Notes: a model not told the origin generated them from the letters alone. Shown: positions 1 through 7,935, counted from the first letter of the stretch. The stretch: DNA of 39,150 nucleotides from Acidimicrobiia bacterium (GCA_035651955.1 DASRES010000045.1:1-39150); one strand, 5' to 3'. Translations and numbers: made by a program.

Positions 1-303
1 ACCCGACAACGCGATCGACCCGCTGTCCTTCACATCCACCGCGCGCTGGATCGTGTCCCCCGCCGCGATGTTGCTCGCCCCCACACTCAACCGGTTGTTC
101 GCCTGGTTCACGTTCACCGGCACCAACGTCACCGTGCCGGACCCAATCGACTGCGACACCGACTGCGTATCCGTGAACAACGCGAACGCGCCCACACCCA
201 CAACCGTCGCCGCAACCACCAACAACGCGACCGACAACACGACCTTCTTCGACACCGCGCCGCGGCGAGCTCTCCGCCCCGCGCAGACCCGGGTGGTGTC
301 CAT
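1..303 (-). CDS. SipW-dependent-type signal peptide protein, TasA/CalY-like (3' end outside window)
   Basis: Only the N-terminal 101 codons are inside the window; the gene runs off the left edge. After a basic stretch there is one hydrophobic segment (residues 20-41, VVLSVALLVVAATVVGVGAF) followed by ALFTDTQSVSQS and a beta-rich region. This is the layout of TasA/CalY-type secreted fibre or camelysin-like proteins processed by SipW-type signal peptidases (family knowledge; the exact function is unknown). The start is uncertain: ATG at 303 follows GGAAAGGG, an in-frame ATG lies at 360, and an in-frame GTG at 255 would give MSKKVVLSV, the most typical signal peptide start. All seven Leu codons visible are TTG, whereas PAC2 next to it uses CTC/CTG, so the gene may be acquired or under different codon selection. 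Confidence 0.6.
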   Translation of the reverse strand, partial: MDTTRVCAGRRARRGAVSKKVVLSVALLVVAATVVGVGAFALFTDTQSVSQSIGSGTVTLVPVNVNQANNRLSVGASNIAAGDTIQRAVDVKDSGSIALSG

Positions 304-496
304 GTGCGCAATGACCCTTTCCGTCGACTTCCCAGGGCGTCCCCGACGCTCCGTAGTCATCGGCGGCTCGGCGGATGCATTGAGCGAAGGGGGCCGCTTG
401 CGTAGTTACCTCGGTCCCGAATCCCCACAGAGCCGAGCAGGCACGGCGAAAGGGACAGACCGCTCGAAGCGCGGGCGCCCGTCCGCCAGAGACGCG
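304..496. other. intergenic gap upstream of the TasA-like gene
   Basis: This is 193 bp between two minus-strand genes. It must hold the promoter of the SipW-type gene, but I could not recognise a convincing -35/-10 pair, terminator or riboswitch. A possible in-frame upstream ATG at 360 would place 57 bp of it inside the coding region. Confidence 0.4.
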
Positions 497-1324
497 CTAC
501 TGCTCGTCGCGCAGGAAGCGCTCGATCTCGGAGACCAGCTGGTCCCCGTCGGGCACCTGGTCCGCCTGGGCGGCGTCGAGCTGGCGCACGATCTCGGCGA
601 CGTCCGGTCGCTCCGAGAGGTTCTGCTCGAGCAACGCGACGTACCCGTCGACCTGCTGGTCGAGCGGTGCGAGGTCCACGTCGACGCGGGCGATGTCGCG
701 CACGCGCTCGAGCAACGCGCGCACCGCGGCCGGTGACGCGGTCGTCCCCACGTAGTGCGGGACCTGCGCCCACAATCCGACGGCCGGGATGCCGGCCTCA
801 CCCAGCGCGACCTGCAGGACCGTCTGCAACCCGGTCGGGCCGGCGTAGTCGGGGCGGCTCTCGCCGACCTCCTGGAGCACCGAGTGGCGCGTCGCGGTCG
901 CGAGCACGCCGACGGGCCGCCGGTGGGACACCGGTGCGGGGATGCCCCCGAGCATGACGGCCATCGAGACGCGCAGCTCGCGCGCGAGCCCGACGATCTG
1001 CTCCGTCACCGCGCGCCAGCGGATGGACGGCTCGGGACCGAAGCACACGACGACGTCGCGGCCCGCGCTGCCCGCGAGGAACTGGATCGCGGGCCAGTCG
1101 ATCGCCCGGCTGACGCCGTCGACGAGCCGCACCGTCGGTCGGACCTGTTGGAGGTCCATGAGGTCCGCGAGCTCGAGGCGCGCGAAGGGCCGTGCCGTCT
1201 GCTGCATCTGCTCCGCGAGGTACGCGATCGCGCCCGCCCCGGCGAAGCCCGCGTCGACCCAACCGGTGAGCGCGACGACCATGACCGGGTCGCGCAGATC
1301 GGGGCGTCGCTCGACGTGCAGCAC
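497..1324 (-). CDS. PAC2 family protein
   Basis: 275 residues. The N-terminus (LHVERRPDLRDPVMVVAL, then TGWVDAG) and the later GGIPAPVSHRRPV and LQTVLQVALGEAGIPAVGLWAQVPHYV segments match the PAC2 family, named after a proteasome-assembly chaperone; actinobacterial members are common cytoplasmic proteins of unsettled function, proposed to be proteasome-associated. A longer reading frame reaches GTG 1390. I chose GTG 1324 because a TACAGT hexamer lies 6 bases upstream (1331-1336), the family homology begins there, and the longer version would run into the start of the divergent oxidoreductase. It is probably leaderless. Its stop at 497 is 193 bp from the next minus-strand gene. Confidence 0.85.
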   Translation of the reverse strand: MLHVERRPDLRDPVMVVALTGWVDAGFAGAGAIAYLAEQMQQTARPFARLELADLMDLQQVRPTVRLVDGVSRAIDWPAIQFLAGSAGRDVVVCFGPEPSIRWRAVTEQIVGLARELRVSMAVMLGGIPAPVSHRRPVGVLATATRHSVLQEVGESRPDYAGPTGLQTVLQVALGEAGIPAVGLWAQVPHYVGTTASPAAVRALLERVRDIARVDVDLAPLDQQVDGYVALLEQNLSERPDVAEIVRQLDAAQADQVPDGDQLVSEIERFLRDEQ

Positions 1325-1330
1325 ACGGTC

Positions 1331-1362
1331 ACTGTACGGCGTCGGTGGCGGACCGATAGGTT
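1331..1362. promoter_or_regulatory. divergent leaderless promoters of PAC2 and LLM oxidoreductase
   Basis: On the minus strand TACAGT (1331-1336) ends 6 bases before the PAC2 GTG. On the plus strand TAGGTT (1357-1362) ends 8 bases before the oxidoreductase GTG at 1371. Neither gene has a Shine-Dalgarno sequence in the 46 bp between the two starts. Spacing fits transcription starting at or next to the start codon. Confidence 0.55.
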
Positions 1363-1370
1363 GCGCCTCC

Positions 1371-2303
1371 GTGCTCCTGCGGATCTTCACCGAGCCCCAG
1401 CAGGGCGCGTCCTACGACGAGCTGCTGACGCTCGCGACGCTCGCCGAGGAGCTCGGGTTCGACGCGTTCTTCCGGTCCGACCACTACCTCCGCATGGGTC
1501 CCGGCGACCCCGGCCCCGGTCCGACCGACGCGTGGACGACGCTCGCAGGCCTCGCGCGTGACACGACGACGATCCGCCTCGGCACGCTCGTGTCGCCGGT
1601 GACGTTCCGGCTCCCGGGACCGCTGGCGGTCACGGTCGCGCAGGTCGACGCGATGAGCGACGGCCGTGTCGAGCTCGGGATCGGGAGCGGCTGGTTCGAC
1701 GAGGAGCACCGCGCGTACGGCATCCCGTTCCCGCCGACACCGGAGCGCTTCGACATGCTCGAGGAGCAGCTCGAGATCGTCACCGGGATGTGGCGCACAC
1801 CGAAGGGCGAGAAGTTCTCGTTCTCGGGCGAGCACTACACCGTCGAGAGCTCCCCCGCGCTCCCGAAGCCCGTCCAGGAACCGCACCCGCCGGTCGTCGT
1901 CGGCGGGTACGGGCAGCGACGGACGCCGCGCCTCGCGGCGAGGTTCGCCTCCGAATTCAACCTGCCCTTCCCGCCGCTGGACGTCTACCGCGATGCCGTC
2001 GAACGCGTGCGCGCGGCGTGTGAGCGCGAGGGTCGTGATCCGCGAACGCTCCGGACGACCGTCGCGCTGGTCGTGTGCTGCGGCGCCGACGACCGTGAGA
2101 TCGCGCGACGGGCCGCGGCGATCGGCCGCGACGTCGACGAGCTGCGAGCGAACGGCGCGGCCGGAACGCCGGCCGAGGTCGTCGACAAGCTCCGCATCTA
2201 CGAAGAGGCGGGCGCGGAGTCCGTCTACCTCCAGGTGCTCGACATCCGCGACCTCGATCACGTGCGGCTCCTCGCCTCCGAGGTCATGCCGCGAATCTCA
2301 TGA
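1371..2303 (+). CDS. LLM class F420-dependent oxidoreductase
   Basis: 310 residues with the TIM-barrel pattern of the luciferase-like monooxygenase family: LRIFTEPQQGASYDELLTLA at the N-terminus, FRSDHYLRMG, RLGTLVSPVTFRLPGPLAV, GRVELGIGSGWFDEEHRAYG and PHPPVVVGGYGQ. Actinobacterial members with this layout mostly use deazaflavin F420 as hydride carrier; the substrate cannot be read from sequence. The open frame extends to 942, but that part is a shadow of PAC2. The GTG at 1371 is chosen because a TAGGTT -10 box ends 8 bases upstream. The stop overlaps the next gene by 4 bases (ATGA), so the two oxidoreductases are translationally coupled and may act in one pathway. Confidence 0.88.
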   Translation: MLLRIFTEPQQGASYDELLTLATLAEELGFDAFFRSDHYLRMGPGDPGPGPTDAWTTLAGLARDTTTIRLGTLVSPVTFRLPGPLAVTVAQVDAMSDGRVELGIGSGWFDEEHRAYGIPFPPTPERFDMLEEQLEIVTGMWRTPKGEKFSFSGEHYTVESSPALPKPVQEPHPPVVVGGYGQRRTPRLAARFASEFNLPFPPLDVYRDAVERVRAACEREGRDPRTLRTTVALVVCCGADDREIARRAAAIGRDVDELRANGAAGTPAEVVDKLRIYEEAGAESVYLQVLDIRDLDHVRLLASEVMPRIS

Positions 2304-3226
2304 GTGAGCGAGCGGAGCCGCGTGTCCGCTTCGGCGTGCACGCCGGCCTGCAGAACACGACGCTCGCCGACCTCCAGGCCCTCTGGCGGCGTGTGGAGTC
2401 GGCCGGCTTCGACTGGATCTCGGTGTGGGACCACTTCTACGCAGCCGACGCGAGCGGCAGCGCGGTGTGTCTCGAGGCGATTGCGACGCACGCCGCGCTC
2501 GCCGCAACGACCAGGCACGTGCGGTGCGGGAGCCTGGTCTATTCGGTCGGGTACCGGCACCCGGCCGTCCTCGCGAACGCGATGGCGACGCTCGACCAGC
2601 TCGCCGGCGGGCGCGTCACGCTCGGCCTCGGCGCGGGATGGCACCAGACGGAGTACGAGGCGTACGGGATGCCCTTCCCGCCCGCGCCCGTCCGGCTCCG
2701 TCAGCTCGATGAAGCACTGACGTGCGTGCGCGGGCTGCTCACCCAGGACGCCACCAGCTTCGACGGTGAGTTCTTCACGTTGCGTGACGCGCGCTGCGAG
2801 CCGAAGCCCGTGCAGTCACGCCTGCCGATCTGGGTCGGTGGCGGCGGCGAGAAGGTGACGCTGCGTCTCGTCGCGCGTCATGCCGACGGTTGGAACATCC
2901 CGTTCGTCGCGCCGGAGACGTACGCGCACAAGGTGCGCGTACTCGACGCGCACTGCGAGCGGGTGGGACGGGACCCCGCGACGCTGACGAAGTCGGTCAA
3001 CGTGGGCCTCGCGTTCACCGACGACGACCTGCGCGCGCAGTTCTCGACGATGGCCGAGTTCGTCCGTCCGGGCGTGCTCACGGGGAGCACGCAGGCGATC
3101 GTCGACCGGGTCGGGGCATACCACGACGCGGGCGCGTCGTGGGTCATCCTCGCGGTCCGCGCGCCCTTCGACCCGGACGCGATCGAGCAGTTCGCGACCG
3201 AGGTCTTCCCTGCGTTCGATCACTGA
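2300..3226 (+). CDS. LLM class F420-dependent oxidoreductase (second copy)
   Basis: 308 residues. It has the same luciferase-like fold markers as its upstream neighbour: GFDWISVWDHFY, GSLVYSVGYRHPAVLANAMA, GRVTLGLGAGWHQTEYEAYG, and LPIWVGGGGEK. The resemblance between the two (both have GxGxGW followed by E-YG-PFPP) suggests an old tandem duplication with strong divergence. Start ATG at 2300 overlaps the upstream stop (ATGA), with only a weak GAGG 17 bases upstream, so translation probably depends on reinitiation. F420 use is inferred from the family; FMN is the alternative. Immediately after its stop a series of hairpins begins. Confidence 0.88.
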   Translation: MSERAEPRVRFGVHAGLQNTTLADLQALWRRVESAGFDWISVWDHFYAADASGSAVCLEAIATHAALAATTRHVRCGSLVYSVGYRHPAVLANAMATLDQLAGGRVTLGLGAGWHQTEYEAYGMPFPPAPVRLRQLDEALTCVRGLLTQDATSFDGEFFTLRDARCEPKPVQSRLPIWVGGGGEKVTLRLVARHADGWNIPFVAPETYAHKVRVLDAHCERVGRDPATLTKSVNVGLAFTDDDLRAQFSTMAEFVRPGVLTGSTQAIVDRVGAYHDAGASWVILAVRAPFDPDAIEQFATEVFPAFDH

Positions 3227-3384
3227 CGCTTCAGTGAAGCACCAGTCGGTTCTGGACCGACTGTGCGCTCGATGAAGCGCCACTGGTGTGGCGTGGTCAA
3301 GCCGGTCAGCGCATCCCGCTCTTGGCAGCGCTGCGCGCTGCCGGGTCGCTCGGGCCACTGCTCCCGCCCGGCCGTCGGCCGGGC
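3221..3384. terminator. cluster of tandem hairpins between convergent genes
   Basis: Five inverted repeats follow one another: CACTGA/TCAGTG (3221-3236, includes the stop codon); CAGTCGGT-tctgg-ACCGACTG (3243-3263, 8 bp); CGCCAC-tggt-GTGGCG (3278-3293, 6 bp); GGCAGCGC-tgc-GCGCTGCC (3324-3342, 8 bp); GCCCGGCC-gtc-GGCCGGGC (3366-3384, 8 bp). The region lies between the stops of the second LLM gene and the DUF6159 gene and probably ends transcription from both sides. No run of T follows any stem. Confidence 0.6.
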
Positions 3385-3402
3385 TCGCTCAGCGCATCCC
3401 GC
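3306..3402. repeat. 14-bp direct repeat flanking two hairpins
   Basis: TCAGCGCATCCCGC occurs at 3306-3319 and again at 3389-3402. The second copy encodes the last codons and stop of the DUF6159 gene. The 69 bp between the copies (3320-3388) hold two perfect 8-bp hairpins. This looks like a target-site duplication around a small inserted element, or a slippage duplication of the gene end. Confidence 0.5.
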
Positions 3403-4297
3403 CGCCGCTGAAGCCGCCCGGACCGCCGAAGCCTCCGAACCCGCCACCGAAGCCGCGGCTCGTACCCGTGTCACGCCGGGGCGCGAACGCCTGCGGGAGC
3501 GACGTGCCCTGGAACGGTGCGGGAACCTCGCCGTCCGCGGCGTAGCGGTACAGCGCGGTGCGGAAGATGCCGCTCAGCGCGTTGACGACCGCCATCGCGA
3601 CCGCGAACCACGCGATCGCGATCGCGATCGTGATGACGACGATCGCGCCCACGCCCGTCGCCGCGCCGATGGCGCCGATTGCGACCGCGGGGAGCATCGC
3701 GACGAACCCCAACGCGCCGAGCCCGAACTGCAGCGCGAGGTTCTCGCCCCACGTCCGCACGAACAGGTCCTTCGAGCGCTTCAGCGCGTTCCCCGGACCG
3801 AGGTCCTCGAGCATGATGATCGGGACGGTCAGGAACGTCAGCACGTTCCACGCGACGCCGAGGATCGAACCGACCACGCGTCCGATCCAACCCTGGCGCT
3901 CGAGCGCGTTGAGGATGATCGTGACGGTCGCGGTCACGACGGCCCACGGCAGCAACCGGTGCAGCCGCTGGTTCGCGGCCTGGAGCGCGTTGCCCACGCT
4001 GGGGTGCCCGCCGCGCAGGACCTCGTCGGCCGCGGCGACGAGCGCGCCGAGGAAGTAGACGCCGACGAACGCGACCGCGACGTAGCCGACGACGATGAAG
4101 ACGTAGCTCATCGGGCCGAGCTGGAAGTGACCGTTCACGTCCTTGCTGCCACCGACGTAGACCAGGCCGGCGGCCGCGCCCATGACGGCGAGCGTCGCGA
4201 GGAACGAGATGACGGGCAGCCACACGAGCTGCTTGTCCGACTTCAGGACCGCCCACGACGCCTTGGCGATCTCGAGGGACCGCTGCAAACGACTCAT
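3389..4297 (-). CDS. DUF6159 family membrane protein
   Basis: 302 residues. Start MSRLQRSLEIAKASWAVLKS is typical of DUF6159 proteins. It has about six membrane segments, at roughly residues 26-50, 64-90, 118-136, 142-165 and a long hydrophobic stretch around 190-245 that probably forms two. Between them lie EVLRGG and ALKRSKDLFVRTWGENLA. The C-terminus is a Gly/Phe-rich tail (about residues 275-302). Function unknown; an integral membrane protein of unknown role. ATG at 4297 is preceded by GATAAT 7 bases upstream and no Shine-Dalgarno site, so it is likely leaderless. It is divergent from galactokinase with 66 bp between the starts. The open frame on the opposite strand is a shadow. Confidence 0.85.
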   Translation of the reverse strand: MSRLQRSLEIAKASWAVLKSDKQLVWLPVISFLATLAVMGAAAGLVYVGGSKDVNGHFQLGPMSYVFIVVGYVAVAFVGVYFLGALVAAADEVLRGGHPSVGNALQAANQRLHRLLPWAVVTATVTIILNALERQGWIGRVVGSILGVAWNVLTFLTVPIIMLEDLGPGNALKRSKDLFVRTWGENLALQFGLGALGFVAMLPAVAIGAIGAATGVGAIVVITIAIAIAWFAVAMAVVNALSGIFRTALYRYAADGEVPAPFQGTSLPQAFAPRRDTGTSRGFGGGFGGFGGPGGFSGGGMR

Positions 4298-4328
4298 GAC
4301 GAGCATTATCGGCGATCGGGGCGAGAAG

Positions 4329-4355
4329 TTGACGGCGCGGGTCCTGCCGTAGGCT
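4329..4355 (+). promoter_or_regulatory. galK promoter (TTGACG / TAGGCT)
   Basis: TTGACG at 4329-4334 and TAGGCT at 4350-4355 are 15 bases apart; the -10 box ends 8 bases before the ATG at 4364. The spacer is short for a sigma70 promoter, but this is one of the few -10 boxes here with a recognisable -35. Confidence 0.5.
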
Positions 4356-4363
4356 CGCCGCGC

Positions 4364-5488
4364 ATGCCGTCGATCGACGACCTCGCCCGCCGGGCGGCCG
4401 CGACGCTCGGTCCCGGCGCCGGCGTGCGATGCCTGGCGGCACCCGGCCGGGTGAACCTGATCGGCGACCACACCGACTACTGCGAGGGCTTCGTCCTGCC
4501 GCTCGCGATCGACCGTGCGTGCGTCGTCGCGTGGCGCGAGCGCGGCGACGGACGGGTCGCGGTCCGGTCGCTCGACCGGGACGGCGTCGCCGCGGTCGCG
4601 GCGGACGGGGCCGACGACCCCGCCGCGGTCGAACCCGGCTGGGCTCGCTTCGTCGCCGGCGTCGTGCGCACGCTCGGCCGCGCGGGGCGCGCGCCCGTCG
4701 GGCTCGACGCGGTCGTCGCGTCGTCGGTGCCGCCCGGGGCCGGGCTGTCGTCCAGCTCGGCGCTCACCGTCGCGCTGACGATGGCGGCCGGCGCGGCGGG
4801 GAAGCTCGATCTCGACCGCCGAGACCTCGCACGCGCCGCGCTCGAAGCCGAGGTCCTCGCGACGGCCGTCCCCGGTGGCCTGATGGACCAGCTCGCGTCG
4901 CTGTTCGGACGGGCCGGTCACGCGTTGCTGATCGACTGCCGCACGCTCGACGTCGAACCCGTTCCGCTCCCCGAGACGCACGCGGTGCTCGTCGTGCACT
5001 CGGGCGTCGAGCGGACGCTCGGGAACAGCGCGTACGCGCAGCGGCGCGCCTCGTGCGAACGCGCCGCGTCGCGGATCGGTGTGCGTGCGCTGCGCGACGC
5101 GACACTCGCGGACGTGGGCGACGACCCGTGCGCCCGCCACGTCGTCTCGGAGAACGCTCGCGTGCTCGACGCCGCGTCCGCGTTGCGCTGCGGCGACATC
5201 GGGCGTGTCGGCGCGCTGATGGTCGCGAGCCACACGAGCCTCCGGGACGACTTCCGGGTGTCCACCCGCGAGCTCGACCTGCTCGTCGAGCTGCTGCTGG
5301 CGACGGGCGCGGTGGGCGCGCGGCTGACCGGTGCGGGGTTCGGCGGGTGTGTCGTCGCGCTCGTCCAGCGGAACCATGCCGACGACGTCGCCGCGAAGAC
5401 GGTGCTCGCGTACCGCAAGGAGACGGGTCGCGACGCGACGGCGTTCGTCGTCCGTGCGGCCGGAGGCGCGGGACCCGTCGCGCTCTGA
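4364..5488 (+). CDS. galK: galactokinase
   Basis: 374 residues, normal for the family. Galactokinase phosphorylates galactose at C1 (Leloir pathway). The GHMP-kinase marks are all present: the substrate motif GRVNLIGDHTDYCEG (about residue 29), the ATP-binding PPGAGLSSSSAL (about 125), and the C-terminal GARLTGAGFGGCVVAL (about 314). D38-like and other catalytic residues sit in the expected places. The frame is open far upstream, but that part is antisense to DUF6159; ATG 4364 is preceded by a TAGGCT box and starts where the family starts. No galT or galE is adjacent. It could also act on a related sugar such as N-acetylgalactosamine. Confidence 0.9.
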   Translation: MPSIDDLARRAAATLGPGAGVRCLAAPGRVNLIGDHTDYCEGFVLPLAIDRACVVAWRERGDGRVAVRSLDRDGVAAVAADGADDPAAVEPGWARFVAGVVRTLGRAGRAPVGLDAVVASSVPPGAGLSSSSALTVALTMAAGAAGKLDLDRRDLARAALEAEVLATAVPGGLMDQLASLFGRAGHALLIDCRTLDVEPVPLPETHAVLVVHSGVERTLGNSAYAQRRASCERAASRIGVRALRDATLADVGDDPCARHVVSENARVLDAASALRCGDIGRVGALMVASHTSLRDDFRVSTRELDLLVELLLATGAVGARLTGAGFGGCVVALVQRNHADDVAAKTVLAYRKETGRDATAFVVRAAGGAGPVAL

Positions 5489-5591
5489 CGCGCCCGCGTC
5501 GTGACGAGCCGCGCCGCGCCTGCGTACCCTTCGCGGCGCGCCGGTGAGGGGACCCGAGGGGTCGGGCGACGGGCGCGGCGAGGCAAGGGCG

Positions 5592-6551
5592 ATGACGCGG
5601 ATCGAGGTACCCGGGGCGCGCGCCGCGACGCCCCGGTCGGCAAGCCACCCGTCGTATGGGCGACGGGCGAGCGCGTGCCCGGCGTGCGGGTGCCGAGTGC
5701 GCCATCCGCTGTTCGCGCCGGGCGGCTATCGGTACGTCGAGTGCCCGGGCTGCGGGCTGGCGCACCTCGATCCGCTGCCGACCGACGACGAGGCGCGCGC
5801 GAACTTCCCCGACGGGTACTTCGCGGGCGCGATCCCCGGTGGTTACGACGACTACCTGGCCGACGAGATGTTGCACCGGGCGAACGCCCGTGAGCGTCTC
5901 GCCCTGCTCGAGCAGCGCGGCGCCCGCGCGCCGGGCCGGTTGCTCGACGTCGGGTGCGCGCACGGGTTCTTCCTCGACGAGGCGTGTCGCGCGGGCTGGC
6001 GCGGCGAGGGCGTCGAGGTGTCCGCAGGTGCCGCGGAATTCGCACGGACGCGCCTCGGTCTCGACGTGACCGACGATCTCGCCGGCGTCGCCGCCCACCA
6101 ACCCGGCGCCTTCGACGTCATCACGATCTTCCAGGTGCTCGAGCACGTCGGGTCGCCGGCGGAGATGCTCGGTCTGGCGCGGCGTTGCCTCCGGCCGTCG
6201 GGGACGCTCGTGATCGAGACGTGGGACCGCTCGAGCCTGGTCGCGCGCGCCCTGCGGTCGCACTGGCAGGACGTCGCGCCGCCGTCGGTCATCTGGCTGT
6301 TCGACCGCCACAGCCTCGGCCTGCTGCTCGGCACGGCGGGCTTCGGCGCGGGCGAGATGCACCACACCGCGAAGCGGGTGAGCATGCGGTTCGTCGCGTC
6401 GCTCCTCGACGACCACGGCGGCGCGTTCGGACCGATCGGGCGCGCGATCCGCCGCAGCCCGCTGCGCGAGCGATCGTTCCGGTACCGGCTCGGCGACCTC
6501 GTCACCGTCGTCGCGACGCCCGCACGCGAGGCGGCCGCCGGCGCTGCTTGA
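5592..6551 (+). CDS. class I SAM methyltransferase with N-terminal zinc ribbon
   Basis: 319 residues. An N-terminal C-x2-C...C-x2-C pair (CPACG and CPGCG) forms a likely zinc ribbon at about residues 32-60. It is followed by a class I methyltransferase domain with motif I LLDVGCAHGFFLDEA, FDVITIFQVLEHV and an LRPSGTLVIETWD strand (about 115-220). Proteins of this layout often methylate sugars or small acceptors in surface-polymer pathways; the substrate here is unknown. I chose ATG 5592 because GAGG lies 8 bases upstream; an in-frame GTG at 5544 is the alternative and would follow a TACCCT box (5525-5530). It lies 103 bp after galK. Confidence 0.82.
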   Translation: MTRIEVPGARAATPRSASHPSYGRRASACPACGCRVRHPLFAPGGYRYVECPGCGLAHLDPLPTDDEARANFPDGYFAGAIPGGYDDYLADEMLHRANARERLALLEQRGARAPGRLLDVGCAHGFFLDEACRAGWRGEGVEVSAGAAEFARTRLGLDVTDDLAGVAAHQPGAFDVITIFQVLEHVGSPAEMLGLARRCLRPSGTLVIETWDRSSLVARALRSHWQDVAPPSVIWLFDRHSLGLLLGTAGFGAGEMHHTAKRVSMRFVASLLDDHGGAFGPIGRAIRRSPLRERSFRYRLGDLVTVVATPAREAAAGAA

Positions 6552-6563
6552 ACGGCGCTGCCC

Positions 6564-7274
6564 TCATACGTCGAGCGACCGGCGGACGCGCGTCACCGCG
6601 TCGCGCGTGCGAACGCCCCACCAGAACAGGTCCTGGCCGTCGACGAGCACGACGCGCGCGCCCGGCACCGCCCGCGCCACCTCGTCGACATGACGCTCAC
6701 GGAACCGGTACGGCTCGCTCGGGAGCAGGACGAGGTCGGGCGCGGCGGCTGCGACGTCGCCCAGCGACAGCTCGGGGTACCGGTCGGGTACCCCGGCGAA
6801 CGCGTTCGCCACGCCCGCGCCCCCCAGCACCGACGAGCCGTAGGTGTCGGCGTTGATCGCCATCCACGGGCGTCGCCAGATCAACACCACGGCACGGCGA
6901 CCGGGCGCGGCGGGCGACGTCTCGGCGAGCCACGTCTCCCACGCGCCTTCCACGTACGCCTCCGGCACGGCGACCTCGACGGCGCGCGCCAACGCGCGCA
7001 CGGCGGGACCGACGTCCTCCACCGAGCGCGGCGACATGTCGTGGAGACGCACTCCCGCGCGCGCGAGCGCATCCGCGTCCTCACGACGGTTCTCCTCGTC
7101 GTTGACGACGACGAGGTCCGGCCCGAGCGCGACGATGTCGTCGACGTGCGGGTTCTTCGTACCGCCGACGGTCGGGATCCCCGGTTGCAGGCAGAAGCGC
7201 GTGCACGCGACGGGGACGACGCCGAGCGCGAGCAGCGTCTCGGTGGCGGACGGCACGAGCGAGACGACGCGCAT
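6564..7274 (-). CDS. helical-backbone metal receptor / cobalamin-binding-like protein
   Basis: 236 residues, fold of the periplasmic-binding-protein family that binds cobalamin, haem or siderophores (PF01497 type). The opening MRVVSLVPSATETLLALG, then GGTKNPHVDDIVALGPDLVV and APDLVLLPSEPYRF are diagnostic. There is no signal peptide or lipobox, so this copy is probably cytoplasmic, unlike true BtuF. No ABC transporter genes are adjacent. ATG 7274 lies 17 bp after the stop of the PH/SHOCT gene, so they probably share a transcript. No clear Shine-Dalgarno site was seen. Ligand unknown. Confidence 0.78.
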   Translation of the reverse strand: MRVVSLVPSATETLLALGVVPVACTRFCLQPGIPTVGGTKNPHVDDIVALGPDLVVVNDEENRREDADALARAGVRLHDMSPRSVEDVGPAVRALARAVEVAVPEAYVEGAWETWLAETSPAAPGRRAVVLIWRRPWMAINADTYGSSVLGGAGVANAFAGVPDRYPELSLGDVAAAAPDLVLLPSEPYRFRERHVDEVARAVPGARVVLVDGQDLFWWGVRTRDAVTRVRRSLDV

Positions 7275-7291
7275 GCGCCCGCGGGCGCGGT

Positions 7292-7927
7292 TCACATCCG
7301 CTGCAGCAGCTCGGCCTTCTTCGCCTCGAACTCGGCCGGGGTGATGTGGCCGGCGTCGCGCAGCTGGGCGAGCTGCTGGATCTGCTCGGGGATGGATGGC
7401 CCGGCCGCGGGGGCGTCGACGCGCGGCGCGGCCCACGACGCCTGCCGCCGCGCGTTGACCTCCATCTGCCGGTAGATCTCCTGCTGCACGCCGTCGGGAT
7501 GGCGAACGTTGTCGAACGTCGTCTGGCCCTCCCGGCCGGCAGACTCGATCGCGAGGTCGCCCGCGCCGATCATCCGGTTCCAGATGTTCTGGTTGAAGTT
7601 GATGTTGTTGATCCGCTCGAGCGGGATCTCGACGCCGTGCTTCGCGAGGACACCCGTGCGGAACACGACGCGCTGGTCGGTGACGACGAAGTACGTGAAG
7701 CGCCACTGCAGGTACTTGAGCGCGAGCCAGACCGCCCACGCGAGCAACAGGACGATGTAGACGTACGCGCTGTACTTGCGGACCGTCCCGTGCACCTGGA
7801 ACAGCAGGATCAACAGCACGAACAGCGGGATCCCGGTGAAGATGTGCTTCGAGAAGTACCACCAGTGCGGCCGCAGGTCGAGCACGACCGTCTCGCCCTG
7901 GTTGACGAGGTTCTTCGGGTACGGCAT
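7292..7927 (-). CDS. PH (bPH2/DUF304) domain protein with C-terminal SHOCT domain
   Basis: 211 residues. Two membrane segments (about residues 30-46 and 54-71) are followed by a bacterial PH domain (FTYFVVTDQRVVFRTG, then EIPLERINNINFNQ). After a linker comes a short SHOCT domain, IQQLAQLRDAGHITPAEFEAKKAELL, at the C-terminus. Such proteins are membrane-bound and of unknown function; SHOCT is an oligomerisation module. ATG 7927 is preceded by TACTGT (7936-7941) with 8 bases between, so it is probably leaderless. The open frame extends upstream across the oxidase gene, which is a shadow. Confidence 0.85.
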   Translation of the reverse strand: MPYPKNLVNQGETVVLDLRPHWWYFSKHIFTGIPLFVLLILLFQVHGTVRKYSAYVYIVLLLAWAVWLALKYLQWRFTYFVVTDQRVVFRTGVLAKHGVEIPLERINNINFNQNIWNRMIGAGDLAIESAGREGQTTFDNVRHPDGVQQEIYRQMEVNARRQASWAAPRVDAPAAGPSIPEQIQQLAQLRDAGHITPAEFEAKKAELLQRM

Positions 7928-7935
7928 GGCGCCAA

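Noticed and set aside
3612-3634. Run of GCGATC units resembling the cyanobacterial HIP1 repeat.
   Set aside because: It encodes an Ala-Ile membrane helix of the DUF6159 protein; low-complexity coding sequence explains it.
3263-4363. A 367-codon extension in front of galactokinase.
   Set aside because: It is antisense to DUF6159; galactokinase homology begins at ATG 4364 with a -10 box.
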